A stretch of DNA of 64,000 nucleotides from Palsa-1033 sp963735455 (GTDB taxonomy: Bacteria > Chloroflexota > Limnocylindria > Limnocylindrales > CSP1-4). The DNA is taken from assembly GCA_963735455.1 (NCBI GenBank), contig CAVTKZ010000003.1, forward strand, positions 381,207 to 445,206. The letters run 5' to 3'. Below are positions 38,234 through 48,300 of this stretch, piece after piece. Made by a program: the position numbers and the translations under genes. The notes under the pieces are model-generated. The model was given only the letters and a program-made list of their open reading frames with translations. It was not told where the DNA came from and did not search any database. Position 1 is the first letter of the stretch. Every line of letters starts with the position of its first letter.

Positions 38234-39012
38234 TGGGAAGGTCGAACCGAAGTCAGCGGGCTGGAGCCCAGGCGCGCGTCGGGCGCGTTCGGGCGCAGAT
38301 CGTCGCTGCCCGCCTGGGGACGGCCCTCCGCGATGCTCGGAAGAGCGTCGGCATGACCCAGGCACAAGTCGGCGCCCACGCTGCCCTTTCGCAAACGCTG
38401 ATCAGCGACCTCGAGCTGGGTCGAGGGACCTCTACGACGATCGAGACGTGGGGAATGGTCGCCGCGGCGGTCGGCGAGCAGCTGGTCGGATTCCTGGAGC
38501 GTGCGCCCGGCGCTGATCTCCCACGCGACATCGAGCACCTGCGGCGGCAAAGCGCGCTGATCGCGTTTGCCGCACCCGGCGGGTGGCGCGCGCTGCCCGA
38601 GCTCAGGCTGGACCAGGACGCCCGATGGTCGCGTTCGATCGACGTCGCCTTGGTGCGGCTGGCGACGGCCGAGGCGGTGGTCGTCGAGGTCTGGAACTGG
38701 TTCGAGGACGTGGGCGGAGCGCTTCGTGGGCTCGACGGCAAGGTGGCCGCCCTCCGCAATCACCTTGATCCGAGCGTGGAGTGGACGATCCGCGGCGTGT
38801 TCATCGTTCGCGACACGAGGCGAAACCGGAAGCTAATGACCGAGCTGGGGCCGATCTTCGCGGCGCGCTTTCCGGGCAACGCGCGAGCGTGGCTCAAGGC
38901 CCTCGCGGATCCGGCCCAGCGGTTGCCGGAAGGTGATGGCCTGCTCTGGAGCGATAGCCGCGGAACGCGGCTTCAACACGAGCCGGTTGCGCGGCTAGCT
39001 GACCTGACCTGA
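38233..39012 (+). CDS. XRE-family helix-turn-helix protein with C-terminal restriction/NERD-like region of unknown type
   Basis: 259 residues. HTH_3 domain at about residues 25-85 (LGTALRDARKSVGMTQAQVG, HAALSQTLISDLELGRG, TIETWGMVAAAVG). The C-terminal 150 residues have alternating strands (WSRSIDVALVRLATAEAVVV, EVWNWFEDVGGALRGLDGKV, WTIRGVFIVRDTRRNRKLM), a layout seen in uncharacterised XRE proteins; the E-x-W...K spacing hints at a nuclease-like fold but this is speculation. The start is ATG 38233, lying within the right arm of the inverted repeat, which suggests autoregulation. Confidence 0.75.
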   Translation: MGRSNRSQRAGAQARVGRVRAQIVAARLGTALRDARKSVGMTQAQVGAHAALSQTLISDLELGRGTSTTIETWGMVAAAVGEQLVGFLERAPGADLPRDIEHLRRQSALIAFAAPGGWRALPELRLDQDARWSRSIDVALVRLATAEAVVVEVWNWFEDVGGALRGLDGKVAALRNHLDPSVEWTIRGVFIVRDTRRNRKLMTELGPIFAARFPGNARAWLKALADPAQRLPEGDGLLWSDSRGTRLQHEPVARLADLT

Positions 39013-39107
39013 CCAGGCTCGGGGCGAGTCGGTTCGCGGTCGACGCGATCCGCTGAGGCGCGGGAATGGCCCAACCGGGTGGTCCAAATACGCGAGAATG
39101 GGCCGCC

Positions 39108-40573
39108 ATGAGCGACTTCGAGCCTCCCGAGCCATCCGAAGTCGCAACGTCGGAGGACGAGTCAGCGCGCACAGGGGCAACCGCCTCGGAGCTGGCCAGA
39201 CGCCCGGGGTCGCGGCACCCGCACCCTCGGAGCCGACACCCGGACCCGGGGGCGCTCCGCCCGCGGCCGCGACGCCCGAGGCCGCCACCGCACCAGGGCC
39301 CGCGGCCGCGCCACCCCCACCCAGAGCTCCCGCCACCGCTCCGAGGATTCGGCCGATGCAGTCGCTGTGGCTGCTGGCGATCGCGCACGCCGTGAACCAC
39401 GCGCAGGCGTTCCTGCTGCCGTTGATCTTCCTGAAGATCATCGACGAGTTCCACGTCAGCGTGGAGACGATCGCGTTCCTGGCGTCGTTCGGGGCGGCGT
39501 CGTCGGGGCTGGTCCAGCTCAGCTACGCCCAGCTGACCCGGGTCATGTCGCGGCGGCGCCTGCTGGGGATCGGCGGGATCCTGTTCGGCGGCGGCTTCGC
39601 GGCGCAGGCGTTCGCGTTCAGCTTCCCGACCTTCGCCATTCCCAACGTCCTGTCGCGGCTCGGCGGCTCACCCCAGCATCCCGTTGGAAACGGCCTCCTC
39701 GCGGAGCAGTTCGTGCCCGAGCGACGCGGCTTCGCGATCAGCGCCCATATCGCCGGCGGCAACGTCGGGACGGTGATCGTGGCGATCAGCGGAGCGCCGA
39801 TCATCGCGCTGTGGGGCTGGCGCGGGGCGTCGATCGTCTTTGGAATTCCGGCAATCGTGATCGCCGTCGCGATCCTGATCCTGATCCGCGAGACGGGTAC
39901 GGATCGAGCCGCGGCCAAAGCCGGCGGAACCGTGCGGCAGGCGTTCCGCCAGATCGTCGGCGACAGCGACCTGCGCTGGCTGTACCTCACCTCGGTCCTG
40001 GGCGGTGGCGGCCGGGGGCTGGGGGTGGTCAACCTGTTTGCCCTGCTCTACCTGACGACCGTCCTCCACCTGAGCGACTCGCTGACCGGCCTGATGTACG
40101 GCGTCCTGATCGTGTTCGCTGTTCCGATGCCGCTCATCTCGGGCTGGCTGTCCGACCGGATCGGGCGCAAGCCAGTGATCATCGGCGTGTACATCGGCGG
40201 CGCGGTGGGCTTCCTGGTCTTCCTGGTGTCGGGCTCGAACCTGCTGGGGCTGTGGGCCGGGATCGCCCTGATGGGCCTGTTCAGCTTCGCCGAGAGCCCC
40301 CAGCTCCAGGCCCTCCTCGCCGACATCGCCGCGCCGAAGCTGCGCGACGCGACCTACGCCGTGTACTTCACGCTGGCCTTCGGCGTCGGCTCGCTGTGGA
40401 CCGCGGTCTACGGCGTGATCATCGAATACGCCGGCGAGACGACCGGGGTCCAGATCGTCTTCGTGCTGATGGCGATCACCTTCCTGCTGGCGGCCGCCGC
40501 GACGGTCCCGATCAAGGCCGACCAGCGCGCGCGCGAGAACGCCGCCCACGAGGCCTCGCTCGCCCCGGACTGA
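39108..40573 (+). CDS. MFS transporter (Fsr-like), frameshift in N-terminal tail
   Basis: About 488 residues after joining. A long Pro/Ala/Glu-rich cytosolic tail (residues 1-85) precedes twelve membrane segments starting LWLLAIAHAVNHAQAFLLPL, an opening typical of fosmidomycin-resistance-type permeases. The MFS loop motif appears as GWLSDRIGRKPVIIG. A frame change at about 39195-39215 (one base lost or two gained) lies within the low-complexity tail; all transmembrane sequence is in one frame. Substrate unknown. Confidence 0.82.
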
Positions 40574-40929
40574 GGAGGCCCGAGACGAGCCGGCCCGGCC
40601 ACCCGAGACCGAAGCGGGCCGCCGCCCGAAACCGAGCGATCGCGAGCACGCCGCGAGGCGAAATGGCCCGAATTCACCCAGCAATGCGGACACCAGGCAG
40701 ACGCCGTAAGGTGGCACGTAACTACCTGTCGCGACCCGGGCCCGTATGTGGTGCACCCAGGCACCGAGGACATTGACACCCCGGAAACGCGGCCGGAACC
40801 TACCCCCGTACGCAAGCGTCCCAGACCGGATTCGAGGCCGGGTTTTCGATTCGTCCAAGCGACCGAGACGCACGACGGGCGATGCGTAACGGGCGATGCG
40901 GTACAGGCATCTGGTGGAGGAGATTGGAC
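40574..40929. other. Intergenic region upstream of the subtilase
   Basis: 356 bases. I see no gene, known riboswitch or terminator. A direct repeat GGGCGATGCG occurs at about 40878 and 40892. The last bases carry GGAGGAG before the subtilase ATG. Confidence 0.5.
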
Positions 40930-43900
40930 ATGGCAGATCCCGGGTTCAGGGCGCACCGATCGCGGATCGGCTTCGCCGGGCTCGCCGTCTTTCAGACAGC
41001 GGCGCTCCTGGCGGCCAGCCTGGTCGCCGGCGTCGCACCGACGTTCGCGGCGGCCCAATCGTCGGCCGCCGGAGCGCTCTCAGCCGGCGGGTCGACGACC
41101 CTCCCGGCGATGACCCCCGCGCTCGCCGCCCAGCTCTCGACCGGCGTCTCGCACAACGTCATCGTGATCATGAAGAACCAGTTCGGCTCGGCCAAGGCCG
41201 GGACGAGCGCCGCTTCGCAGCGGGCCCTCTCGATCGCCAGCGACCAGGCTCCGTTGATGACAGAGCTGCGCCAGGTGAAGGCGACCCACGTCAAGACGTA
41301 CCGGCTGCTGAACTCGTTCGCGGCCACGGCATCGGCGGGTGAGGTTGCCCGGCTGAAGGCCAACCCGGCGGTCGCCACGGTGATCCCGGATGTGCTGATC
41401 CATGGTGCACCGCCGGCCACCGCCCCGGCGGCTGCCGTCGCGGCCTCGAATAAGACGCCGAGCTCGAGCACGTCACTGACCCCCAATGTGATCCCGGGCG
41501 CGTGCGGGCCGAAGGGCAAGGTCCTCCTGGACCCGGAGGCCCTCCAGACCACGAACACCAATTCGGACGACCCCCATGCCCAGACCGCGCGGTCCCTGGG
41601 GCTCACCGGGGCCGGCGTCAAGGTCGCCTGGATCGCCGACGGCCTCGATCCGAGTAACGTGAACTTCATCCGCCCTGACGGGAAGTCCGTCTTCGATCCC
41701 GCCGTCGGCGGCGACTACCAGGACTTCAGCGGCGACGGCCCGGGCCAGATCACCGGTGGCGACGAGGCCTTCCTCGACGCCAACTCGATCGCCGGCCAGG
41801 GTCTCCATACCTATGACGTCAGCAACTTCGGAGCCCAGCCCGACCCGTCCGCCTGCAACATCCGGATCGAGGGCATGGCCCCCGGCGCCTCGCTCGTCGG
41901 ACTCGACGTGTTTGGTTCGTTCGAGTTCGCGCTCGAGTCGAACTTCCTCCAGGCGATCAGCTACGCGGTCGAGACCGACCACGTCAACGTGCTGAACGAA
42001 TCGTTCGGCTCGAATCCGTTCCCGGACGTCACGTCGCTCGACATCCTCAGCCAGTTCAACGATGCCGCCGTGGCGGCGGGCACGACCGTGACCGTGTCGA
42101 GCGGAGACGGTGGCTCGACGAACACGATCGGATCGCCCGCAAGCGATCCCAACGTGATCGCCGTGGGAGCCTCGACTGCCGACCGCTTCTACGCCCAGAC
42201 CAACTACGCCGCCGCACGCTACTTCGCGACGACCGGTTGGCTGGATGACAACATCAGCTCGATCAGCTCGAGCGGCTTCTCCGAGACCGGCCGCACGCTC
42301 AGCCTCGTCGCCCCCGGCGACCTTGGCTTCGCCTCGTGCAGCACGGATACGTCGATCTACACCGAGTGCACCAACTTCGTTGGTGTGCCGTCCCCCGTCG
42401 AGGAGGCCGGCGGCACCAGTGAATCGGCGCCGTTGACCGCCGGCGCGGCGGCCCTCGTGATCCAGGCCTACCGCCAGACCCACGGCGGAAGCTCGCCGTC
42501 ACCGGCGCTGGTCAAGCAGATCCTCACCAGCACGGCGACCGACCTCGGCCTGCCGGCCGACGAGCAGGGTTCCGGCCTGGTCAACAGCTACAAGGCCGTC
42601 CTCCTGGCCAAGTCCGTCAAGACCGCCTCCGGTTCCCCGGCTCCGGTCGGCGAATCGCTCCTGTTCTCGAGCAACCAGCTCAACGCCGTCGGCCTGCCCG
42701 GGACGACCGAGAGCTGGCCCGTGACGGTGACCAACACCGGCGCGCACGGCCAGTTCGTCCAGGTCCAGTCCCGCACGTTCGGGCCGGACCAGCACGTCAA
42801 GACCGGCTCGGTGACGCTCACCGACGGGGTCAGCCCGGAGTTCGCCAACTACCAGGGCGTCCAGAACAACTACGGCGTCTTCCACTTCACCGTCAACCGC
42901 TTCGCTGATCGCCTCGATGCCTCGATCGCCTATCCGGGATCACCGGCGAACGGCAACAACGCCCGGATCCGCCTCATCCTGATCGACCCGCTCGGCCGGT
43001 TTGCCACCCACTCGTTCCCCCAGGGCGTCGGCAACTTCGGCAACGTCGACGTTCGAGCCCCGGTGGCGGGCACCTGGACCGGCGTCATCTTCGGCGACGT
43101 AGCCTCGGCAAACGGCACAAACGGGACGATCTCGTGGCGCACCGCGACCCAGCAGTTCGTCCCGTTCGGCTCGGTCTCGCCGGGCTCGTTCTTCCTGGCG
43201 GCCGGCCAGAGCCGGACCATCCATGTCAAGGCAACCACGCCGTCCACGGCCGGTGACTCGTCCGGCTCGGTCGTCGTGACGTCGACCGGCGGCGGCTTCG
43301 ACCGCAACGTCGGCTTCGAGAGCAACTCGATCCCGGTGACCCTGCGCACCCTCGTCGACCTGGACCACGGTGGCCACTTCAGCGGCCTCCTGACCGGCGG
43401 CAACGGTCGACCACCTGGCATGGGCCAGGTTGCCTACTTCCAGTTCCACGTCGCGCGCGGCCACTCGAGCATCACGGCCAACGTATCCCTGACCAACGAC
43501 GTCGCGGATCCGGTCGGCGCGTACCTGGTCAGCCCCGGTGGCGATGCGCTGGGCTTCGGCCAGAACAGCGTGAACGGCGTGAACGGCCCGGCGCTCACCG
43601 CGTACACCCTCAATCCGGTCGCCGGCGACTGGACCCTGGTCGTTGACTTCGCCGAGCCAATCGTCGGCGACGAGACGTCCCAGCCGTTCACCGGCAACAT
43701 CAAGCTCGACGACGTACGGGTCAGTGCGGCCGGCCTGCCCTCGAGCACCAGCCAGAAGCTGGCCGCGGGTGTTCCGGTCACGGTCCCCGTGAAATTCACG
43801 AACCGTGGCGCGGCGCCTGCATCGGTGTTCATCGATGCCCGGCTCAACTCGACCACGACCTACAGCCTGGCCGATCTGAACGGCACGGAGACGTTCGTCC

Positions 43901-44451
43901 TGCCGCTCGCCTCGACCGAGCCCGAGTGGATCGTGCCCACCCAGACGTCGGGCGTCGCCTCCACGGCGTCGGCCGACGTGCCGATCGAATTCGACTGGGG
44001 TGCCGCACAAGGCGACCCAGACCTGTTCGGGCCACCAACCACCACCAATAACGCGGCCGGTTCGTACACACCGGCCGGCGGCACCGTCCAGGCCGGCATC
44101 TGGTACTCCGGGCCGAGCGAGATCGGACCGTATCCCACGGGCGCCGTGCCCGCCACGGTGACCACGGCGATGACGGCCCTGACCAAGACCTTCGACCCGG
44201 CGGTCAGCTGTGCCACCGGGGACCTGTGGGAGGCCTCGGTTGACCTGGGGGCCTTCGGCACCTTCGCGCCGGTCACGGTCAACCCTGGCGACACCGTGGT
44301 GATCAACGTGACCATCACCCCGTCGGGGCCGTCCGGCACCGTCGTCCGGGGCAACCTGTACCTCGACGCCCTGTCCGACTTCATCCCGCCCTACGGCGTG
44401 TTCTCCGGCGACGAGCTGGCGGCACTGCCCTACGCCTACACGGTCAAGTAG
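40930..44451 (+). CDS. Large secreted S8-family (subtilisin-like) protein with non-canonical catalytic motifs
   Basis: 1173 residues. ATG 40930 follows GGTGGAGGAG. Signal segment at about 14-42, an I9-like propeptide (NVIVIMKNQF, LLNSFAATASAGEVARL), then a subtilase core. The serine motif is GGTSESAPLTAGAAALV (Ser497) and the oxyanion Asn is in VLNESFGSNP (Asn356). The Asp motif reads VAWIADGLD, with Ala at the usual catalytic Asp position and Asp one later, and no HGT box exists; the nearest histidine is His293 in GQGLHTYDVSNF. Beyond about residue 600 are PPC/CUB-like and beta-sandwich repeats. Followed by a strong terminator. Confidence 0.85.
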   Translation: MADPGFRAHRSRIGFAGLAVFQTAALLAASLVAGVAPTFAAAQSSAAGALSAGGSTTLPAMTPALAAQLSTGVSHNVIVIMKNQFGSAKAGTSAASQRALSIASDQAPLMTELRQVKATHVKTYRLLNSFAATASAGEVARLKANPAVATVIPDVLIHGAPPATAPAAAVAASNKTPSSSTSLTPNVIPGACGPKGKVLLDPEALQTTNTNSDDPHAQTARSLGLTGAGVKVAWIADGLDPSNVNFIRPDGKSVFDPAVGGDYQDFSGDGPGQITGGDEAFLDANSIAGQGLHTYDVSNFGAQPDPSACNIRIEGMAPGASLVGLDVFGSFEFALESNFLQAISYAVETDHVNVLNESFGSNPFPDVTSLDILSQFNDAAVAAGTTVTVSSGDGGSTNTIGSPASDPNVIAVGASTADRFYAQTNYAAARYFATTGWLDDNISSISSSGFSETGRTLSLVAPGDLGFASCSTDTSIYTECTNFVGVPSPVEEAGGTSESAPLTAGAAALVIQAYRQTHGGSSPSPALVKQILTSTATDLGLPADEQGSGLVNSYKAVLLAKSVKTASGSPAPVGESLLFSSNQLNAVGLPGTTESWPVTVTNTGAHGQFVQVQSRTFGPDQHVKTGSVTLTDGVSPEFANYQGVQNNYGVFHFTVNRFADRLDASIAYPGSPANGNNARIRLILIDPLGRFATHSFPQGVGNFGNVDVRAPVAGTWTGVIFGDVASANGTNGTISWRTATQQFVPFGSVSPGSFFLAAGQSRTIHVKATTPSTAGDSSGSVVVTSTGGGFDRNVGFESNSIPVTLRTLVDLDHGGHFSGLLTGGNGRPPGMGQVAYFQFHVARGHSSITANVSLTNDVADPVGAYLVSPGGDALGFGQNSVNGVNGPALTAYTLNPVAGDWTLVVDFAEPIVGDETSQPFTGNIKLDDVRVSAAGLPSSTSQKLAAGVPVTVPVKFTNRGAAPASVFIDARLNSTTTYSLADLNGTETFVLPLASTEPEWIVPTQTSGVASTASADVPIEFDWGAAQGDPDLFGPPTTTNNAAGSYTPAGGTVQAGIWYSGPSEIGPYPTGAVPATVTTAMTALTKTFDPAVSCATGDLWEASVDLGAFGTFAPVTVNPGDTVVINVTITPSGPSGTVVRGNLYLDALSDFIPPYGVFSGDELAALPYAYTVK

Positions 44452-44474
44452 GCGAACGACCCAGCTCGCAGTTG

Positions 44475-44519
44475 CCGGGAGGCACTGGAGGGATCGCCCT
44501 TCCAGTGCCTCCCGGTTTT
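44475..44519 (+). terminator. Rho-independent terminator after the subtilase gene
   Basis: A 15-bp perfect stem (CCGGGAGGCACTGGA / TCCAGTGCCTCCCGG) around an 11-nt loop, followed immediately by TTTT (44516-44519), 24 bases after the subtilase stop. Confidence 0.93.
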
Positions 44520-44588
44520 CCGGCGGATTCGTGCCGCCCGAGCCCGTGGGGTATCATCCCCGAGCCCTGTCCAACGGGCACACTCGGT

Positions 44589-44675
<87 letters not shown>

Positions 44676-44954
44676 TCTGGTGTCCGAGCTCAAACACGGC
44701 CGGTAAGGCTGCGTCGAGACCGAGCTCGATGACGTCCTCGGTGAGCTCGTATTCGAGGCGTCGGAAGCCCAGGACATCGGTCCGAGCGAGGATCGCGTTC
44801 ATGATCGACTGGCGAGCGTCAGGCCCGGCGTCGGCAGATGCCACGGCGATCGAGAAATGGACGAGTGTCGAATGGATGGACCTGCGCGGCCTGACCACCC
44901 GAACATTGGGTTCGCCTGTGCCGACGACGCACGGCCAGACCCAGCTCGCCGGGC

Positions 44955-46208
44955 GTGACTCCCGTCCCACAGGCCAACGAGGGCATCTTCGCCTCCCTCC
45001 GCCTGGCCTCCTTCCGCTTGCTGTGGGCCTCGGGGCTGCTAAGCGGCTTCGGGATGTATTCGAGTGTGCTCGTGCTCAGCTGGCTGGCCCTGAGCACGCA
45101 GGGCTCGACGTTGGCGGTCGGCGTGCTGCTCGCGGCTCGCGTCCTGCCCCAACTCCTTTTCGGCCTTCAGGCCGGTGCATTGGCGGACCGATTCTCGCGG
45201 TCGCACCTCGTGCTGGCCGCCAACGCCGGCTCGGGCGCGGTCATCGGGCTCCTCTGCCTCGCCTCGGTCGGTGGCGCCGTCGACCTGCCGATTCTCGCCG
45301 GCGGGGCCTTCCTGGTCAGCGTCTGTGACGCCATCCGGGTGACGGCGGCATCGGCGATGGCGTTTGACCTGGTCGGTCGCCGATCGGCGACCAATGCGAT
45401 CGCCTTGAGCAACCTCGCGGCCCAGGTGTCCGGGATCTTTGCCGGGATCGTCGGCGGGTACGGCCTGGCGGCCCTTGGCCCGACGTCGACCTTGCTCCTG
45501 GCGGCGGTTGCGTACCTAGCTGGCGCCGTGCTCGTTCCGCGCGGCGCCCTTCCCGCCGCTGCCAAAGTCAGCGGAGCACCCGTGGCCTTTGGACGGGCCG
45601 CCGCCACGATCATCCGCAACCGTCAGGTCGGCCTGATCGCGATCGTCGTCGCGGGGACCGAGCTGTTCGCGTTCTCGAGCATGACTCTCCTGCCCAGCTT
45701 CGCCCGTGACGTGTTCGGGATCGGCGCCGCCGGTCTGGGCTGGCTGCTGAGCGCACGGGCGGTCGGCGGCACCTTCGGACTGCTGGCGATTGCGACGACG
45801 TCGTCGCGATGGCGAACGGTCGGCTCGTTTGCGCTGCTCGCCGGACTGTTTGGTGTCGCTCTCATCGCCTTCGCCGTCACGCCGATGCTCGGCGTGGCAC
45901 TGATCGTGGCCGGCGTCATCGGTGCCGCCGGTGGGGCGGTCGATGCGGTCGGGCAGGCGCAACTACAGCACGCTGTTTCCGAGGAGCAGCGGGGATCGGC
46001 AATGGGCGTCTGGATGTTCTGCGTCGGGCTGGGCTTGGCCGGGCATATCGAGACCGGGCTCCTCGGCGGACTCCTGGGCGCTCCGTTTGCCCAAGGCCTC
46101 AACGGGTCCGTTCTCGTTCTCCTCGCGGTCCTCGTCGGCGGGGCTCTGCCCGCAATCTCGTCGCGCCAATTGGGATCAGTGAACCACGGGCCCGACTCGA
46201 CCGGGTGA
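44955..46208 (+). CDS. MFS transporter (enterobactin-exporter-like)
   Basis: 417 residues, GTG 44955. Twelve membrane segments; opening FASLRLASFRLLWASGLLSG and the loop motif GALADRFSRSHLVLAAN resemble the EntS/MFS_3 exporter group. A conserved SVCDAIRVTAASAMAFDLVG block follows in the first half. First gene of the putative island. The 289 bases between the tRNA and this start hold no convincing gene. Substrate unknown; drug or siderophore efflux is typical of the group. Confidence 0.83.
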   Translation: MTPVPQANEGIFASLRLASFRLLWASGLLSGFGMYSSVLVLSWLALSTQGSTLAVGVLLAARVLPQLLFGLQAGALADRFSRSHLVLAANAGSGAVIGLLCLASVGGAVDLPILAGGAFLVSVCDAIRVTAASAMAFDLVGRRSATNAIALSNLAAQVSGIFAGIVGGYGLAALGPTSTLLLAAVAYLAGAVLVPRGALPAAAKVSGAPVAFGRAAATIIRNRQVGLIAIVVAGTELFAFSSMTLLPSFARDVFGIGAAGLGWLLSARAVGGTFGLLAIATTSSRWRTVGSFALLAGLFGVALIAFAVTPMLGVALIVAGVIGAAGGAVDAVGQAQLQHAVSEEQRGSAMGVWMFCVGLGLAGHIETGLLGGLLGAPFAQGLNGSVLVLLAVLVGGALPAISSRQLGSVNHGPDSTG

Positions 46209-46336
46209 CAGACCACGGCCCCGGCCGCAGACATGCCCGAAGGACCAAGGTCAATCGACGCCGAAGCACACGTTGAGACCGACGTGTCGTGCGCAGACCG
46301 TCGGGGGACGCCCGGAGCCAGGTCTATTCTTTGCCA

Positions 46337-46686
46337 ATGCCTGCGCGACCCGGTGACGGGTTCGAGTTCTCACAGGATCTCGAGAGGATTGCCACAGCGT
46401 TCGCTCAGGCTGGCGAGAGCGAGTGGGCGGATCGCGTGAGAGATACCGATCAGCGGATTCGGCATCTCGGGTACGGGGAGGGCCCCGTCGCCGAGGCGCA
46501 ACGAGAGTTCGCCCGGGCGACCCCTGGAGGGTCTTCGCGGATCCCCAGCGGTCGTTGCGATTTGCCCGAACTGCCATCGTCGAGCGCATCTGGCGGTCGA
46601 TGCCGCCGCGTACAACGCGACGCTGCGCCTCGTTCGGAATTAGGCGCTTGGCCACGCAAGAGACGCCACGCACCTCGCGACTTTGA
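46337..46686 (+). CDS. Hypothetical protein, probably frameshifted
   Basis: ATG 46337 opens FEFSQDLERIATAFAQAGES, an amphipathic segment, then DRVRDTDQRIRHLGYGEG. A frame change near 46525 would join it to WRVFADPQRSLRFARTAIVERIW and a stop at 46686, giving about 115 residues. No family recognised. It may be a decayed remnant, since it borders a gene-poor stretch. Confidence 0.35.
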
Positions 46687-47277
46687 GCTGGTCCTCATGG
46701 CCACTCGGAGAGGGACCACTTTGGCAAACATCAGATGGACTCAGCTCAGGGCCGGCACCAAACTGCGTGACGTGGTAGCCGCCGTTGCAGTACGAGACTG
46801 GAACTTAGACCCCGCGTGAACTGAGAACCTAGCTTGCGCACGGAACTTCATGCTCATTTCGGCCACCACCACTTTCTCCGCGGTGAGGTTGCTAGGAAGC
46901 AATCGAACCACGGCTTTCAGAAGGCGAGAGATTGCGGCGGCACCTGCGTCACTAAGGATTCGAACCCTCGACCCCGAACCTGAGCTGAGGCCATCTCGGC
47001 AAGATACGCGGCCTGCTCGGAACGTCAATAGGACTCTCTGCAGATGTGGTACCGATCTTCTGTTACTTGAGAAGTTGAACGGGGGGAGCTGCGCAATCGA
47101 CCTTTTAGGGCGAACAGGCCAGGTCATTGTCGACCGACTCAGAGACCTGTCGCGGCACGCTTGTCGTCACGATGGAAGCGTTGTGTTGGACCTCATCCCC
47201 GAGACCCGCAACCTTGTCCGGGATCGCGGCGTCTATGGTTGGACGTACGTTGGCTGCGTTGGGAGTTGGGGGATGGA
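46687..47277. other. Gene-poor, lower-GC stretch inside the putative island
   Basis: About 590 bases in which no frame shows the strong third-position GC of real genes here, and base composition is visibly less GC-rich than surroundings. A tRNA T-arm-like string occurs on the minus strand at 46956-46970 but no cloverleaf can be built around it. Confidence 0.5.
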
Positions 47278-48210
47278 ATGCGTCGCAAGACACCGTTCTG
47301 GGCCTGGATCGTCGGAGCATGGCTTGTCGCCTCCTGCTCGCTCGTGCCGCGCACCCCACTCGCAACGCCAGGTCCACCCAGTTCACCTGCTGGCGACCTG
47401 CGCACCTTCGATGAGAGCGGGCTCACCTTCGCGTACCCGGCTGCCTGGCGCGAGCTCCACTACAGCGTGAACTCGAGCTTCTCGAGCGTCATCGCGTACC
47501 TCGCGACCGTCGATGTTCCCGACCCGTGCATCACGACGGTCGAACCCAGCTTCACGTCGATTGACTGCGCCAATCGGTTTGTCCTGACGCCGGGGTCCCT
47601 GGTCGTGACCATCTCGAGCAACGGGATGCCGTCATTCGACCTGTCGGACTCGCGGCCGGCGGGTGCTACCGCGCTAACCGTCGATGGATTGCCGGCGTAC
47701 CGCGAGACAGTGCCGACGGACTCGGCCGACCAGGGGCTCCGCTGGACCCTCTCGCTCCCGGGATCGGTCGACAACTTCTACACGATCGACGCCCAGCTGC
47801 GAGGCCCTGGGCTTGACGAGATGCGGGCGCAGCTCGATGCCTTGATCGCGAGCCTCCGCTATGACCCGCCCGTCACGCCCTTGCCGTCGGGTACGGCGGT
47901 GATGGCTCCCGTCGAAGCCAAGGCGCTCGCCGCCCTGGTCAAGGACTCACCGGTCTTTGGCTGCTTCAGCCTGACCGGCCCCAAGACGATGCTCATCGAT
48001 GCGATGCCCTATGGCCCGCCGCTCGCCCATCCCCAGGTCGCCACCTGCACGTTGACGATCGAGGCGAGCCCGCTCCAGATGTGGCGGATGGCCCTGAGCA
48101 TCCGCCTCCCGAAGCCAGATCCCAACGTCGGCTCGGGCGAAACGACGGTCCAATGGATTAACCCCGATGGCTCGCTCGGTGCCTCGAACGGCGGGCCACT
48201 CGCACCCTAG
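47278..48210 (+). CDS. Putative lipoprotein, unknown function
   Basis: 310 residues. ATG 47278 is preceded by GGGAGTTGGGGG. Signal peptide with lipobox LVASC, Pro-rich linker, then a domain opening DLRTFDESGLTFAYPAAWRE, a PsbP/MOG1-like start common in surface lipoproteins that bind or stabilise other proteins. The second half is unassigned. An 18-nt hairpin follows the stop at 13 bases. Confidence 0.7.
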   Translation: MRRKTPFWAWIVGAWLVASCSLVPRTPLATPGPPSSPAGDLRTFDESGLTFAYPAAWRELHYSVNSSFSSVIAYLATVDVPDPCITTVEPSFTSIDCANRFVLTPGSLVVTISSNGMPSFDLSDSRPAGATALTVDGLPAYRETVPTDSADQGLRWTLSLPGSVDNFYTIDAQLRGPGLDEMRAQLDALIASLRYDPPVTPLPSGTAVMAPVEAKALAALVKDSPVFGCFSLTGPKTMLIDAMPYGPPLAHPQVATCTLTIEASPLQMWRMALSIRLPKPDPNVGSGETTVQWINPDGSLGASNGGPLAP

Positions 48211-48222
48211 CGGCTCAGCCGG

Positions 48223-48240
48223 CACGATCTGGTCGTCGTG
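48223..48240. repeat. Dispersed 18-nt hairpin, copy 1
   Basis: CACGATC-TGGT-CGTCGTG: 7-bp stem (one T-G pair) and tetraloop, between two convergent genes. Probable terminator. Confidence 0.6.
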
Positions 48241-48300
48241 TCGCCCGCGACGCGGGGACCCAGCGACCAATCGTTCTTGTTCCCTGTTCGACCGCCGACG

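Noticed and set aside
46950..47040. Possible minus-strand tRNA or tmRNA end, from a GGGTTCGAATCCT-like T-arm string
   Set aside because: No acceptor, D-arm or anticodon stem can be paired around it. At most a remnant.
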